Of a stretch of DNA of 64,000 nt, positions 11,421-22,145 are shown in pieces (position 1 is the first letter of the stretch; the number at the start of each line of letters is the position of its first letter). Where the stretch lies: assembly GCA_021851875.1 (NCBI GenBank), contig JAJZQI010000006.1, forward strand, positions 1 to 64,000, in the 5' to 3' direction. The notes beneath the pieces are model-generated. The model made no database searches, was not told the DNA's origin, and saw only the letters and a list, made by a program, of their open reading frames with translations. The position numbers were made by a program, and so were the translations under genes. This DNA comes from Pseudomonadota bacterium. Lineage in GTDB: Bacteria; Pseudomonadota; Gammaproteobacteria; Burkholderiales; JAJZQI01.

Positions 11421-11453
11421 AAAGACCCGGTCGAACCGGGTCTTTCTTTTTTT
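11421..11453 (+). terminator. rho-independent terminator after thiC
   Basis: AAAGACCCGGTCGAACCGGGTCTTTCTTTTTTT. Confidence 0.9.
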
Positions 11454-11502
11454 GTCATAATGACGTTCTACATTACGCCTTATAATTTCAAAGTGACTGT
11501 TC

Positions 11503-12324
11503 ATGGATATTTTGCTGCTGGTTAAGGCCCTCATTCTGGGCATCGTCGAAGGTCTGACCGAATTTCTGCCGGTTTCCAGTACCGGCCATCTGATCATCGT
11601 CGGCGACCTGCTCAACTTCAACGACGAACGCGGCAAAGTATTCGAAATCGCCATCCAGCTGGGCGCCATCCTTGCCGTCTGCTGGGAATATCGGGAAAAG
11701 ATCCTCTCCGTGTTGCGCGGCATCAAAACGGACCCCGCCAGCCAGCGTTTCACCCTCAATCTGCTGATCGCCTTCATGCCGGCTGTCGTGCTGGGGCTGC
11801 TGCTGCACAAAATCATCAATACCTATCTGTTCAATCCGTTTACCGTTGCCGGCGCCTTGATCGTGGGCGGCCTGCTGATTTTGTGGATCGAGCGCACCTA
11901 CCGCGACCATCACCACATTGCCTCGGTCGAGCAGATGACCTGGAAGGACGCCCTCAAGGTCGGTTTCGCCCAATGCCTGGCGATGTTTCCCGGCGTGTCG
12001 CGTTCCGGTGCCACCATCATGGGCGGCCTGGTTTTCGGTCTTTCCCGCCTGACGGCCACCCAGTTCTCGTTCTTTTTGGCCATTCCCACCATGTTCGCGG
12101 CCACAGCCTACGATGTGTTCAAGAATCGGCATTTGCTGCATGCAGCCGATCTGCCGCTGTTTGCCGTAGGCTCCGTCGCCGCGTTTGTGACGGCGCTGCT
12201 GGTTGTGCGCGGCCTGCTGCATTACGTGGCCAACCACACGTTCTCCGTGTTTGCCTGGTACCGCATCGTTTTTGGTCTGGCCGTTCTCGCCAGCGCCCAG
12301 TTCGGCTGGGTCAACTGGAACTGA
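11503..12324 (+). CDS. uppP: undecaprenyl-diphosphatase
   Basis: [22 protein letters not shown]...[11 protein letters not shown] motifs. Confidence 0.97.
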   Translation: MDILLLVKALILGIVEGLTEFLPVSSTGHLIIVGDLLNFNDERGKVFEIAIQLGAILAVCWEYREKILSVLRGIKTDPASQRFTLNLLIAFMPAVVLGLLLHKIINTYLFNPFTVAGALIVGGLLILWIERTYRDHHHIASVEQMTWKDALKVGFAQCLAMFPGVSRSGATIMGGLVFGLSRLTATQFSFFLAIPTMFAATAYDVFKNRHLLHAADLPLFAVGSVAAFVTALLVVRGLLHYVANHTFSVFAWYRIVFGLAVLASAQFGWVNWN

Positions 12325-12336
12325 TCAGCGCAAAAT

Positions 12337-12368
12337 AAAAAAAGCCTGCCAAGAACAGCAGGCTTTTT
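12337..12368. terminator. bidirectional terminator between convergent uppP and chpA
   Basis: AAAAAAAGCCTGCCAAGAACAGCAGGCTTTTT. Confidence 0.9.
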
Positions 12369-12391
12369 GGTTGCCTGAACTGCAAGCTTGT

Positions 12392-15300
12392 TCAGTGTTC
12401 CTTTTGCTGCTGAACAAATGTCTTGATGTGCTGCAGCAATTCCTCTTCCTGGTAGGGCTTGCCCAGATAGATGTTGGCGCCCAGCTCCATGGCATAGTTA
12501 CGGTGTTTTTCCGCCGTGCGCGAGGTGATCATGATGATCGGCACCGCATGCAGACGGCTGTCGCCGCGCACGTTCTTGGTCAGTTCGAAACCGTCCATAC
12601 GCGGCATCTCGATGTCCACCAGCATGACCGCGGGCACCAGCTCCTGCAATTGCTGCAGCGCATCGACGCCGTCTTTCGCGGTGACCACCTGATACCCTTC
12701 GCGCGACAGCAGGCGGGAAGTGATCTTGCGTACCGTGAGCGAATCGTCCACCACCATGATGACCGGCGGGCCGGCCTGCTCCAGTTCCTGCTCCGGCAGC
12801 GGCGGCGTCGTCACCACCGTTCCCGGCATGGTCGCCATCGCCTCGGCCTGCTGCTGCGCCACAGCGGCCAGGTGTACCGGGTTGAGAATCAGCAATACCT
12901 GACCCGAACCCATTACCGTTGCGCCGGCAATGCCGCTCACGCGAGCCAGCTGCGGTCCGATGTTCTTCACCACGAATTCGCGGTTGCCCAACAGCTCGTC
13001 AACGTGGATCGCCACGCGGCTGTTACCGCTGCGCAACAGCAAAATAGAGTTGTACGGCTTGCTGGCGGCCGCGTGCTCCTCATCACCCAGCAGGCGCGGC
13101 AGGTAAAACAGCGGATAGACATTGCCCAGCCACTCGACCGAACCGGCGGTATAAATTTCCGTCAGTTTGGCCGGTTTGTATTCCTGCACCTGTTCAACCA
13201 TGGCCGACGGCAGGGCAAAGGTCTGGCCTGCGGCCGAAACCAGCACGGCCTGAGTCACCGCCAGCGTCAGCGGCAGGTAAATGGTGAACTGGGTACCGTT
13301 GCCCGGGGTCGAGCTGATTTCAATCCGGCCGCCGAGATTGGTGACTTCGCTCTTCACCACGTCCATACCGATACCCCGGCCGGCAATCTGGTTGACCGAG
13401 ACGGCGGTGGAAAAACCGGGAGTGAAAATCAGTTCCGCCAGGCGTTCATCGCTGACCGCTTCATTCTCGGTCAGCAGGCCCAGCTGCAGGCCCTTGTTGC
13501 GAATAGCCGCGTAATTGAGGCCCTTGCCATCGTCGCGGATCGACAGCACGATTTCGTTCGCCTGCTGGCTGGCTTCGAACTTGATTTCGCCAATGGCCAG
13601 CTTGCCGCTGTCCTGTCGTTCCTCTGGCATTTCCAGGCCGTGGGCAATGGCGTTGCGCAGCAGGTGCTCGATCGGCGCGGTCATCTTTTCCAGCACGCCG
13701 CGGTCGATTTCCGTTTTGGCGCCGCGAATATCCAGGTTGGCCTTCTTGCCCAGCTCCTTCGCCGTCTGGCGGACCACGCGGTACAGCCGCTCGGCAATGC
13801 TGTCCAACGGCACCATGCGCACCCGCAGCAATTCCTGCTGCAGTTCGCGCGTCATGCGTCCCTGCGCCAGCAGCGCCGCTTCGGTTTCGTCCAGATGTTT
13901 CAGCAGGTTTTGCTGTACCGTGGCCACGTCGTTCACCGACTCGGCCATCATGCGGGTCAGCTCCTGGAAGCGGGTAAACCGGTCGAATTCGAGCGGATCG
14001 AATTCGGCATGCACTTCCTGCGCCATTTCCATGCGCGACTGCATCTGGCTTTCCGCCTGAATTTCGATTTCGCGCAATTGCCCACGCAAACGAATCACGT
14101 TTTCCGTCAGATCGAGCAGCGACTGTTTGAACGCCAGCATTTCGCCCTCAATACGGGAGCGGGCGATCGACACTTCACCCGCCTCGTTCACCAGCCGGTC
14201 TACCACGTTGGCCGGTACGCGCAGCACCGCTTTCTGGCCCGCATCGGTGGCCACCGCTGCGGCCGGAGCCACACCGACTTTTACCGCCTCGGCCGCCGGA
14301 ATCTCGCCCAGCTCCGCCGCGGCGTTCTCTTCCGGCTTGACATCCGGCAGGCTCGGTTCGCCGCGCTGCATCCGTTCAAGCATCAGCAGCACACGATCGT
14401 TGGCATGCTCCAGTTCATCCAGCAGCGACTCGGGGAAATCGCCCTTTTCGTCGGCTTCGATCACTTTCGATTCGACCTGGTGGGTCAACTCGCCCACCCG
14501 CATGGCCCCGGCCATGCGGGCGCTGCCCTTGAGCGTATGCAGCACGCGCTGCAGCGCTTTGACGGCTTCCTTGTCACCCCTGTTGCCGCGGCTTTGCCGT
14601 AGCGCGTCGCTCAGCTGCGGCATCAGCTCCTGCGCTTCTTCCAGGAAAATCGGCAGCAGCTGTTCGTCCAGATCGTCCTGAATCGCTCGCAGGGCATCGT
14701 CCTCGCCCTGCTGTCGCAACACCGCCTGCACTTCGCTATCGACTTCCGGCAGCGGCTCGATTTCGGTTACCGGCTCCTGCTCAGGCAGGTCTTCCGCCAC
14801 TGCGGCCGGCGCCGTCATCGTCTTTGCCTGATCCAGCGACGCCACCAACCGGTCCACCAGCTCGACTTCCGCATGCGGCATCTGCCGCGCGGCGATCAGT
14901 GTCGCCATGGTTTTCAGTGCGATCAGCACATCGTCAATCAGGTTGACTTCTTCCCCGGCAAATACCACGGGCTTGCTGCAGCGCAGTTCCAGCCAGTGTT
15001 CCAGCGCATGACCCAGTTCCGCCAGCGGCTTGAATCCGGTGGTAGCGGCGATACCGGCCAGCGTATGCGAACCGCGCACAAACGGTTCGGTTTGCGGATG
15101 CGTCGGATCCCGGCGCAAATCCGCCAGGGCCTGCTCCAGCGTTCGGATACAGCCGGCCGCTTCATTGTTGAAGATATCGAACAGGGTCGGCGACAGGCTC
15201 AGGTCACCGATAACAATCTCTTCTTCCGGCAAGACGGCAAAAGGTATCGGTTCGTTAGGCTCCGTCTCCGTTACCGTATTTTCAACAGCGGGCAGTTCCT

Positions 15301-18300
15301 CGACTGCGCTCTCCAGCATGATGGCCGTGTCTTCCAGCTCGCTTACCGGCTCGGCTTGCAACGCAAGCGTTTGCTCCGCGGCATCTGCCGGCGGCATGGC
15401 GGGCTCGACTTCTTCGGCCACCGCTTCATTGGCTGCATCGCGGATATACAGGTCTTCGTGAGCCATAGCGGGAGCCGCCGACAGAGCGTCACCGATAAGC
15501 GTGTCGAAATCCAGTTCTTCCATTGCCTCGGGCACTTGCAGCGGAGCCATTTCGTCCACCGCCGCAATGGCCTCGGTTGGTTCTTCCTCATCAGGCAGCT
15601 CGATCAGGGTCACTTCTTCCAGCGGCGTCGAGACCGCTTCGGCCAGCCCGGACGTTTCTTCCGGCTCTTCGCCTTCAATCAGCGTAACCGGCTCTTCCAG
15701 CCCGATAACGGCTTCGCTCGCGGCTGCCTCTGCGGCCGGAGACGTCTCGCGCACGTCTGCTTCAGGCTGAGGCTCAACCGCACCGAACTCGCTATCGATC
15801 CACTCGTCTGCTGCCGGCGGCACTGCTGCGAGCGGAATTTCCTCCGCCTGTTCCAGCAGCATGCCCAGCGCAGGCTCTGTCGGCTCGGCTGCCGGTTCAA
15901 CGCTGGGGCCTGCGGCAAACCCAAGCGCAGCCGAACCGTTCAGCAACTGATCCGCCAGCGCTTCGATCTCCCCCGACTGAACATCGGCCTGACCTTTCTC
16001 GGTCAACTCGGCCACCCAGCCAACAAAACCCTCATAAGCCATACCGATCAGCGAAAGCAGTTCGGGCGTCGGGGTTTTTTCTTCTTCCAGCCACTTGTTC
16101 AGCACCTGCTCGATACGCCATGCCACTTCGCCCAGCGTGGTAAGACCGACCATGCGCCCGCTGCCCTTGAGGGTATGGAAGCCGCGCCTGATGGTGGTCA
16201 GGGCTTCGCGATCGTGGCGGTCGGATTGCAGCGTGGTCAGGTTGGACTGCACCCGCTCAAGTACTTCGTTGGCCTCTTCCAGGTAGGTTTCCAACAATTC
16301 CGCGTCGACCGCCTCTTCGTCGGCGTCCAGCAGACGTACCGCCTGATCGGACGGCAGCGCTTCAGCGCGCGGCGCAAAAAGCGCCTGCAGCATTTCGCCG
16401 GCTTCGTCGTACTGCTCGGCCTTAAGTGCCTGGGCCGCTTTAGCGGCTTCACTCGATTTGTCGCTTTCGCCCGCCAGCTCGGCATCCTGCCGCCAGGCGG
16501 TAAGGCTGGCGTGCAGCTGATCCTTTAACCGCGCATTGCTGCGATCTTCATTCCACTGCTCCAGGGCGGTCGCCAGCGGCACGGGGGGTGCCGTTTCCAG
16601 CCCGCCGGCGGACTGCTCCGTCACCTCGAACGATTCGATAGCGGGGATTTCCAGCTCTTCCTCTTCCAGCGCTTCGCGTTCAGGCTCGGCCTCGCCGCGC
16701 AAGCGGCGCAGCACCGGCGCAATCACCCGTTCATTGTCGGCATGACCGTGCTGCACCGTTTCGACAAAGAAACCCAGACTGGACAGGGCATCGGCCACCT
16801 TCTCCTTGTCGTCCTGGCTGATCTCCGTGCCAGCGGCGAAAGAACCGATCAGCTGCCCCGCTTCATGCAGCAGCGTTGCCGCATCGGGCTGTTCCAGGAT
16901 CAGCAGCGCCCCTTCGACCTGTCGCAGCATGGGGGCAAGTGCCGGGATTTCCGAGGTTTGCGCCGCGTCGCGGAAATAGGTGTCGAGCACGCTCTCGGCG
17001 TGCCGCAGGTTGACCTGAATCTCGCTCACCACCTGCGCCATGACGATCTTTTCCTGCGCCTTGCGGCCCATTTCATCGAGCAGGTCAACTTGCGGCGCAC
17101 TATTCAGATCACCGCTAATGCTGGCCTGGACGCGCTGTCCCTGGGCCTGGGCCTGGGCAGGAAATTCCGGCGACAGCCGGAAGTAATGCTCGAAACCGTT
17201 TTCCAGCAACAGCAATGCAGTGGCCATCTCGAGCGCCACGCCATCTTGCCGGTCGGCACCGATATTGCCCAGTTTGGCCGATTCATCGCCCAGCAAACCC
17301 AGCAATTCGGTCAGTGGATGAGTACCGATGCCTTGCGACCGTAGCAGCAATTTGCCCAGCAGCTGTTGGAATTGCTTCAGCAGATCGCGATTGCCGGCCG
17401 AGTACTTGAGCCAGATGTCTTTGGCGGCCAGCAACTGATCGCGCAGTTCGCGCAGCAGCGGTGCCAGGCGCTCCTGCGCGTCCGGCGCCATTTTGGCCTC
17501 AGCCTGCGGCAGGTAGTCCTGCAGCTCAAACAGCTCGCGCACTTTCTGTACGCTCGCCGTTGCGCTGGGGGTCAGGGCAATCTGATACAGCACGTCGCGC
17601 AGCAGCCGCTCGGCCACTTTCGACGCACCCTCCGACAAGCGGCGCATCTGCAAATCGATGCGAGCGCACAATTGTTTGCACTCGACCGAGGCATTGTTGC
17701 CGGCCGACTCCAGCGCGTCCAGCAACGCGCCGGCAGCCCACCAGAACGTCCGCTGGGCCGGCAGGGCCTGGGCCTGGTCGATGGCCTCAACCGCCTGGCG
17801 CATCAGCTTCATGCCGGCACTTTCGCCACGCAGCCAGAACAGCAGGCCGCGCTGGAAACGGCCGCGTTGCGAGCGCACAAACTCCCGCTGGGCAGCTTCC
17901 GGCACGGGTTTGGCATCCGGGTTTTTGGGCGCGCGCAGGGACAGATCGGGATAGAACAGGTCGCTGCCGCTCACCCGCTCGATACCTCGCCGGCGCAGAA
18001 GATTTTCATAGGCGGAAAGTAAACGCAGGGGTTGATCCGGTTTACCGTCCATCAGTTCGTCGAGGTAAGCGCCCAACGCCTCCATGGCTTGTTCAGCGGC
18101 AGCAAATACTTCGGCGGCAGGCGCTATTTTCTGGCTGTCGACCGCGGACAGCAGACCTTCCAGCTCCTCACAGAATTTGCCCACCCCTTCCAGCCCAACC
18201 ATCTGAATGGCGCCGGTCACCTGGTGCAGGTGAGTCGCGGCGTGCTTGAGGGCGGTATCGTCCACCGGATTTGCCGCGTAATGCTGCAAATTCTCGCGGG

Positions 18301-18376
18301 CCTGCTGCAATGCCTGGTCTATTTCGCCCTTGACCCAAGTCAAGGGGCCAACGTCAAACTCTGTGGCTGAACTCAT
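12392..18376 (-). CDS. chpA: ChpA/PilL hybrid CheA-type histidine kinase with several Hpt domains and a C-terminal receiver
   Basis: Multiple Hpt motifs (FHTLKGSGRMVG, GSHTLAGIA, LHTLKGSARMAG), CheA kinase/CheW regions, terminal REC (VDDSLTVRKIT); adjacent to pilJIHG. Confidence 0.95.
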   Translation of the reverse strand: MSSATEFDVGPLTWVKGEIDQALQQARENLQHYAANPVDDTALKHAATHLHQVTGAIQMVGLEGVGKFCEELEGLLSAVDSQKIAPAAEVFAAAEQAMEALGAYLDELMDGKPDQPLRLLSAYENLLRRRGIERVSGSDLFYPDLSLRAPKNPDAKPVPEAAQREFVRSQRGRFQRGLLFWLRGESAGMKLMRQAVEAIDQAQALPAQRTFWWAAGALLDALESAGNNASVECKQLCARIDLQMRRLSEGASKVAERLLRDVLYQIALTPSATASVQKVRELFELQDYLPQAEAKMAPDAQERLAPLLRELRDQLLAAKDIWLKYSAGNRDLLKQFQQLLGKLLLRSQGIGTHPLTELLGLLGDESAKLGNIGADRQDGVALEMATALLLLENGFEHYFRLSPEFPAQAQAQGQRVQASISGDLNSAPQVDLLDEMGRKAQEKIVMAQVVSEIQVNLRHAESVLDTYFRDAAQTSEIPALAPMLRQVEGALLILEQPDAATLLHEAGQLIGSFAAGTEISQDDKEKVADALSSLGFFVETVQHGHADNERVIAPVLRRLRGEAEPEREALEEEELEIPAIESFEVTEQSAGGLETAPPVPLATALEQWNEDRSNARLKDQLHASLTAWRQDAELAGESDKSSEAAKAAQALKAEQYDEAGEMLQALFAPRAEALPSDQAVRLLDADEEAVDAELLETYLEEANEVLERVQSNLTTLQSDRHDREALTTIRRGFHTLKGSGRMVGLTTLGEVAWRIEQVLNKWLEEEKTPTPELLSLIGMAYEGFVGWVAELTEKGQADVQSGEIEALADQLLNGSAALGFAAGPSVEPAAEPTEPALGMLLEQAEEIPLAAVPPAADEWIDSEFGAVEPQPEADVRETSPAAEAAASEAVIGLEEPVTLIEGEEPEETSGLAEAVSTPLEEVTLIELPDEEEPTEAIAAVDEMAPLQVPEAMEELDFDTLIGDALSAAPAMAHEDLYIRDAANEAVAEEVEPAMPPADAAEQTLALQAEPVSELEDTAIMLESAVEELPAVENTVTETEPNEPIPFAVLPEEEIVIGDLSLSPTLFDIFNNEAAGCIRTLEQALADLRRDPTHPQTEPFVRGSHTLAGIAATTGFKPLAELGHALEHWLELRCSKPVVFAGEEVNLIDDVLIALKTMATLIAARQMPHAEVELVDRLVASLDQAKTMTAPAAVAEDLPEQEPVTEIEPLPEVDSEVQAVLRQQGEDDALRAIQDDLDEQLLPIFLEEAQELMPQLSDALRQSRGNRGDKEAVKALQRVLHTLKGSARMAGAMRVGELTHQVESKVIEADEKGDFPESLLDELEHANDRVLLMLERMQRGEPSLPDVKPEENAAAELGEIPAAEAVKVGVAPAAAVATDAGQKAVLRVPANVVDRLVNEAGEVSIARSRIEGEMLAFKQSLLDLTENVIRLRGQLREIEIQAESQMQSRMEMAQEVHAEFDPLEFDRFTRFQELTRMMAESVNDVATVQQNLLKHLDETEAALLAQGRMTRELQQELLRVRMVPLDSIAERLYRVVRQTAKELGKKANLDIRGAKTEIDRGVLEKMTAPIEHLLRNAIAHGLEMPEERQDSGKLAIGEIKFEASQQANEIVLSIRDDGKGLNYAAIRNKGLQLGLLTENEAVSDERLAELIFTPGFSTAVSVNQIAGRGIGMDVVKSEVTNLGGRIEISSTPGNGTQFTIYLPLTLAVTQAVLVSAAGQTFALPSAMVEQVQEYKPAKLTEIYTAGSVEWLGNVYPLFYLPRLLGDEEHAAASKPYNSILLLRSGNSRVAIHVDELLGNREFVVKNIGPQLARVSGIAGATVMGSGQVLLILNPVHLAAVAQQQAEAMATMPGTVVTTPPLPEQELEQAGPPVIMVVDDSLTVRKITSRLLSREGYQVVTAKDGVDALQQLQELVPAVMLVDIEMPRMDGFELTKNVRGDSRLHAVPIIMITSRTAEKHRNYAMELGANIYLGKPYQEEELLQHIKTFVQQQKEH

Positions 18377-18389
18377 AATCTGCTACCAA

Positions 18390-20522
18390 TCAGGACAGTT
18401 TGAAACCTGCTACCGAACCCTTCAGTTCAGCTGCCAACTCGGTCAATTGACCTACGGAACTGGCGGTTTGTTTGGTCCCTTCTGTTGTCTGAGTCGTAAT
18501 GTTCTGAATTTCCTGCATGTTCGACACCACACGCGTCGCCGCTTCGGTCTGCGCACGGGAAGCCTGGGAAATGGTTTCAATCAGTCCGGCAAGGTTGACC
18601 GATACCTGGCCAATCTCCGCCAGCGCCTGACCGGCCGCGTCGGACAGCTTGGTCCCTTCCACCACACCCTGGGTGCTGCGTTCCATCGCCGCCACGGCAT
18701 CCTGGGTATCGGTCTGAATGGTCTTCACAATCGCGCCGATCTGTTTGGTCGCCTCGCCGGAACGTTCCGCCAGCCGCTGCACCTCTTCCGCAACCACGGT
18801 AAAGCCGCGCCCCGCTTCACCGGCTGAGGCCGCCTGAATCGCCGCGTTCAATGCCAGCACGTTGGTCTGTTCGGTAATGTCGGAAATCAGTTCCACGATC
18901 TCGCCGATCTCCTGCGACGATTCACCCAGACGCTTGATCCGTTTCGCGGTTTCCTGAATCTGCTCGCGAATTTCGTTCATACCGGCAATGGAGTTTTGTA
19001 CCGCCTGGGTGCCTTTTTCCGCCGCATCCAGCGACTGCTGCGCCACGCGGGCGGACTCGTCGGCGTTTTGCGATACCTCGGTAATCGACTGAGCCATGCG
19101 CTCGACCGCCTCACTGGTTTCCTGAATTTCTTCCGACTGCTTTTGCGCCGCCTGCAGCAGCTCGCCGGAAATCCGTTGCGCCTGTTCGGAAGCGCGGGTC
19201 ACCTGCTCCGTCGCGCGGTTAATACCGTTTACCAGGGCGCGCAGCTCGTCAATGGTGTAGTTGATGGAGTCGGCGATCGCACCGGTAATGTCTTCCGTCA
19301 CACTGGCCTTCACCGTCAGGTCACCTTCGGCCAAGTCGCCCATTTCGTTCAGCAGACGCAGAATGGCTTCCTGGTTTCGCTTGTTTTCCTGCTCACTCAG
19401 GAACGCCCGGCGCTTCACCTCGTTCACGTTCACCATACCCAGGAACACCAGCGAGGTCAGCGCCAGCAGGCCGAACAACAGCGCCAGCCAGCCGCCGACC
19501 AGTTTGCCGCTATTCTCATAAGCCGTCGTGAGTTTCTGCGCGGCGGCCAGAATGCCGTCCGACCCGACGAAAATGGTTCGCGCCGCCTGCTTGGAGTTCA
19601 CCAGCTCCTGCATATTTTGCAGGGTATTGTTGACGTTGCTTTCAAAGTCCTTGAACAGGTCGTCGAGTTCCTGCAGCTTATCGCGCGTATCCGGATCCTT
19701 GATCGCGCCCAGGCGCAGCTCGTCGCTGCCGTTCATCAGGCCGTTCACCACGTCGCGGAAGGTGTTGGTATCCTTACCGAGCAAGAATGCCGATTCCGGA
19801 TCAATCACGTCACTCGAAACCAGGGCGTTGGCGTTTTTCGCCATCCGCTGGGTCAGCATCACCAGCTGGGAAGCCAGCGACACTTCCCGCACCGGCGCGC
19901 CGGACTGGGTCAGCAGGGCCAGCATCTGTTCGGTCAACTCGAGCAGGGGAATGTTGTTGGCGTTGATCGCCGCCACGCCGCGGTTCAGTTCCACCAGTTT
20001 TTTCTCATTGGCGAGAATCTGGTACACGCCCTTTTCCGACGGCGCCCACTGGGTATCCAGATCCTGCAGCATCGGCTGAATGCTGCGCGGCGATGCCGGC
20101 AAGCCGTCGCCGCCGTCTTTCAGGCGCTTGAGGTTTTTCTCAAATCGGGACTCGCTTTCGCTCAGCTGCTGAAAGGCCACCGAGTTACCCAATACCGCCT
20201 GCTGCGAACCCTTCGCAATGCGCTGCGAGAGCATCTGCATTTCGGTCGAAGTCGTCAGGTATTCGGTTTTGTGCCCCACCTGAATCGTGTTGTAGATCAG
20301 CGTGCCGGCAGCCAGCGCGATAAACACCAGCATCGCGCCGAGCAGGGTAACCTGCTGCTTTTCCGGCGGCATATTGCCGATAATCGGCAGCTTGATCGGC
20401 TCCTTGCCGGAAATTCTGCGCAGCCCTTCAAGAATCATGGTGGTATGCAACACCGTGCTGCGGTCCTGCATTTTTTTCGTGTTGCCGAAGCTCAGACTCG
20501 GCATTTTTAACTTAAAAGCCAT
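18390..20522 (-). CDS. pilJ: twitching motility methyl-accepting chemotaxis protein PilJ
   Basis: TM segments, type IV pili MCP N-domain, MCP signalling hairpin; gene context. Confidence 0.93.
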   Translation of the reverse strand: MAFKLKMPSLSFGNTKKMQDRSTVLHTTMILEGLRRISGKEPIKLPIIGNMPPEKQQVTLLGAMLVFIALAAGTLIYNTIQVGHKTEYLTTSTEMQMLSQRIAKGSQQAVLGNSVAFQQLSESESRFEKNLKRLKDGGDGLPASPRSIQPMLQDLDTQWAPSEKGVYQILANEKKLVELNRGVAAINANNIPLLELTEQMLALLTQSGAPVREVSLASQLVMLTQRMAKNANALVSSDVIDPESAFLLGKDTNTFRDVVNGLMNGSDELRLGAIKDPDTRDKLQELDDLFKDFESNVNNTLQNMQELVNSKQAARTIFVGSDGILAAAQKLTTAYENSGKLVGGWLALLFGLLALTSLVFLGMVNVNEVKRRAFLSEQENKRNQEAILRLLNEMGDLAEGDLTVKASVTEDITGAIADSINYTIDELRALVNGINRATEQVTRASEQAQRISGELLQAAQKQSEEIQETSEAVERMAQSITEVSQNADESARVAQQSLDAAEKGTQAVQNSIAGMNEIREQIQETAKRIKRLGESSQEIGEIVELISDITEQTNVLALNAAIQAASAGEAGRGFTVVAEEVQRLAERSGEATKQIGAIVKTIQTDTQDAVAAMERSTQGVVEGTKLSDAAGQALAEIGQVSVNLAGLIETISQASRAQTEAATRVVSNMQEIQNITTQTTEGTKQTASSVGQLTELAAELKGSVAGFKLS

Positions 20523-20582
20523 TCTTGCTATTCCTTGATTCAGTTATGCCCCTTAGGCTGCGGGCATGGCTCCCTATACCGG

Positions 20583-21095
20583 CTATCGGCCGATGTTCAA
20601 AAACGCTTCCTGTGCCACCAATACCGGAATATTCAGCTCCCGCCAGCGCGTACCCTGCTCATCCAGGTAAACGGCTGACTCCCAGGGAAACCGGCATTCG
20701 CAGTCCGGCAGGCGGGTAAAATTTTCAGGATTGCGCAAACCCAGCATACGGCTGACCATCAACCCTGCGTTGATCCCGTATTTGGAATGCACCAGCACGA
20801 TACGGGTATCCATGTTGACCGGCGCCAGTTCCCCGCCGGCGAAGCCGGACAGGTCGGATACGGCAATCAGCGTTCCCCGCACATTCGCCACACCGCGGAA
20901 CCAGCTGTGGGTCATGGGGGTTTGCGCCAGTAACGGCACCGGCATGACCTCGCTGATATCCGTCAGCGTCACCAGCCAGTTGTCCGCCCCGACCCGCAAG
21001 CCGAGCCGCGAAGCGGCTGCCTGGGTCGCTGCCAGGTCCTGCAGGCGCGCCGTTACGTGTTGTTGAAATTCGCGCAGGCTGATACGTTTGGCCAT
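20583..21095 (-). CDS. pilI: CheW-domain twitching motility protein PilI
   Basis: CheW-like sequence (WFRGVANVRGTLIAVSDLSGF) and context. Confidence 0.9.
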   Translation of the reverse strand: MAKRISLREFQQHVTARLQDLAATQAAASRLGLRVGADNWLVTLTDISEVMPVPLLAQTPMTHSWFRGVANVRGTLIAVSDLSGFAGGELAPVNMDTRIVLVHSKYGINAGLMVSRMLGLRNPENFTRLPDCECRFPWESAVYLDEQGTRWRELNIPVLVAQEAFLNIGR

Positions 21096-21175
21096 CTGGT
21101 CGCCTATCTGAATTCTGTTCTGATTTTATCAGGAAGTACCGGCAGCCCTCCTCAGCGCCGCCGGTAATGCATGCC

Positions 21176-21541
21176 TCACCCGAAGGAACGGATTTTTTTC
21201 AGCAAAGCTTCCTGGTCGACAGGTTTGACGACGTAATCACGCGCTCCCTGCCGCATTCCCCACACTTTGTCGGTTTCCTGGTTTTTGGTGGTGCACAGGA
21301 TAACCGGGATGTCTTTCGTCGCCTCTTCCCTGCTGATGGCGCGCGTTGCCTGGAAGCCGTTCAGGCCCGGCATCACCACGTCCATGATGATCAGATCGGG
21401 TTTTTCCTGCTTGGCCTTTTCCATGCCTTCCTCACCCGTTTCAGCCATCATCACTTCATAACCGTTCTTGACCAGAAACTGTTGCATGACATGACGTTCT
21501 GTCGGCGAGTCGTCCACTACCAGAATCTTATTGATTGCCAT
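21176..21541 (-). CDS. pilH: twitching motility response regulator PilH
   Basis: REC domain ILVVDDSPTERHVMQQFLVKNGYEVMMAETGEEG...IIMDVVMPGLNGFQ; context. Confidence 0.92.
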   Translation of the reverse strand: MAINKILVVDDSPTERHVMQQFLVKNGYEVMMAETGEEGMEKAKQEKPDLIIMDVVMPGLNGFQATRAISREEATKDIPVILCTTKNQETDKVWGMRQGARDYVVKPVDQEALLKKIRSFG

Positions 21542-21582
21542 ACCCAACTCCTTAACTATGTAATTATTGTGTTCCCGCGTAT

Positions 21583-21978
21583 TCAGGCCGATTGCCGGGC
21601 ATGCTTGCCCACAGCTTCAAGCAGGCTGTCCTTGGTAAACGGCTTGGTCAGATACTCGTCCGAACCGACCATGCGGCCGCGAGCGCGATCAAACAGACCG
21701 TCCTTGGAGGAAAGCATGACGACCGGGGTATCCTTGAATTTGCAGTTCTTTTTGATCAAGGCGCAGGTCTGGTAACCGTCCAGCCGCGGCATCATGATGT
21801 CCACGAAGATGATATCCGGCTGGTGGTCGGCAATTTTCGCCAGCGCATCGAAACCATCCTCCGCCAGCACCACCTGACATCCCGCCTTGAGCAGGAATAT
21901 CTCGGCGCTGCGGCGAATGGTATTGCTGTCGTCAATCACCATGACCCTGGTGCCTGTTTGCAGATTTGTTTCAGCCAC
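21583..21978 (-). CDS. pilG: twitching motility response regulator PilG
   Basis: REC domain VMVIDDSNTIRRSAEIFLLKAGCQVVLAEDGFDAL...FVDIMMPRLDGYQ; context. Confidence 0.92.
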   Translation of the reverse strand: MAETNLQTGTRVMVIDDSNTIRRSAEIFLLKAGCQVVLAEDGFDALAKIADHQPDIIFVDIMMPRLDGYQTCALIKKNCKFKDTPVVMLSSKDGLFDRARGRMVGSDEYLTKPFTKDSLLEAVGKHARQSA

Positions 21979-22145
21979 CGCTCCTCCTGGATATTATTGT
22001 TCCGTTTTCGCGTGCAGAATTCCGCCGTGTCATTTTATAATAAAAACGTGACACGTAAATACCTAATATCAGAAACAATACCTGAACAAAACAGAATCAC
22101 GGTTGCAATGTCAACGACTACAACCCTGGAGGAGGGGGCGTGTAT

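Noticed and set aside
12203-14602. 799-aa plus-strand ORF antisense to chpA
   Set aside because: Shadow ORF from GC-rich codon structure; rich in H/R/Q/L with no domain, while the opposite strand encodes a clear ChpA.
14873-16528. 551-aa plus-strand ORF antisense to chpA
   Set aside because: Same shadow-ORF composition; no independent RBS or family.
17141-17160. GGGCCTGGGCCTGGGC short tandem repeat in chpA
   Set aside because: Only about 2.5 imperfect units within coding sequence; no evidence of a functional repeat.
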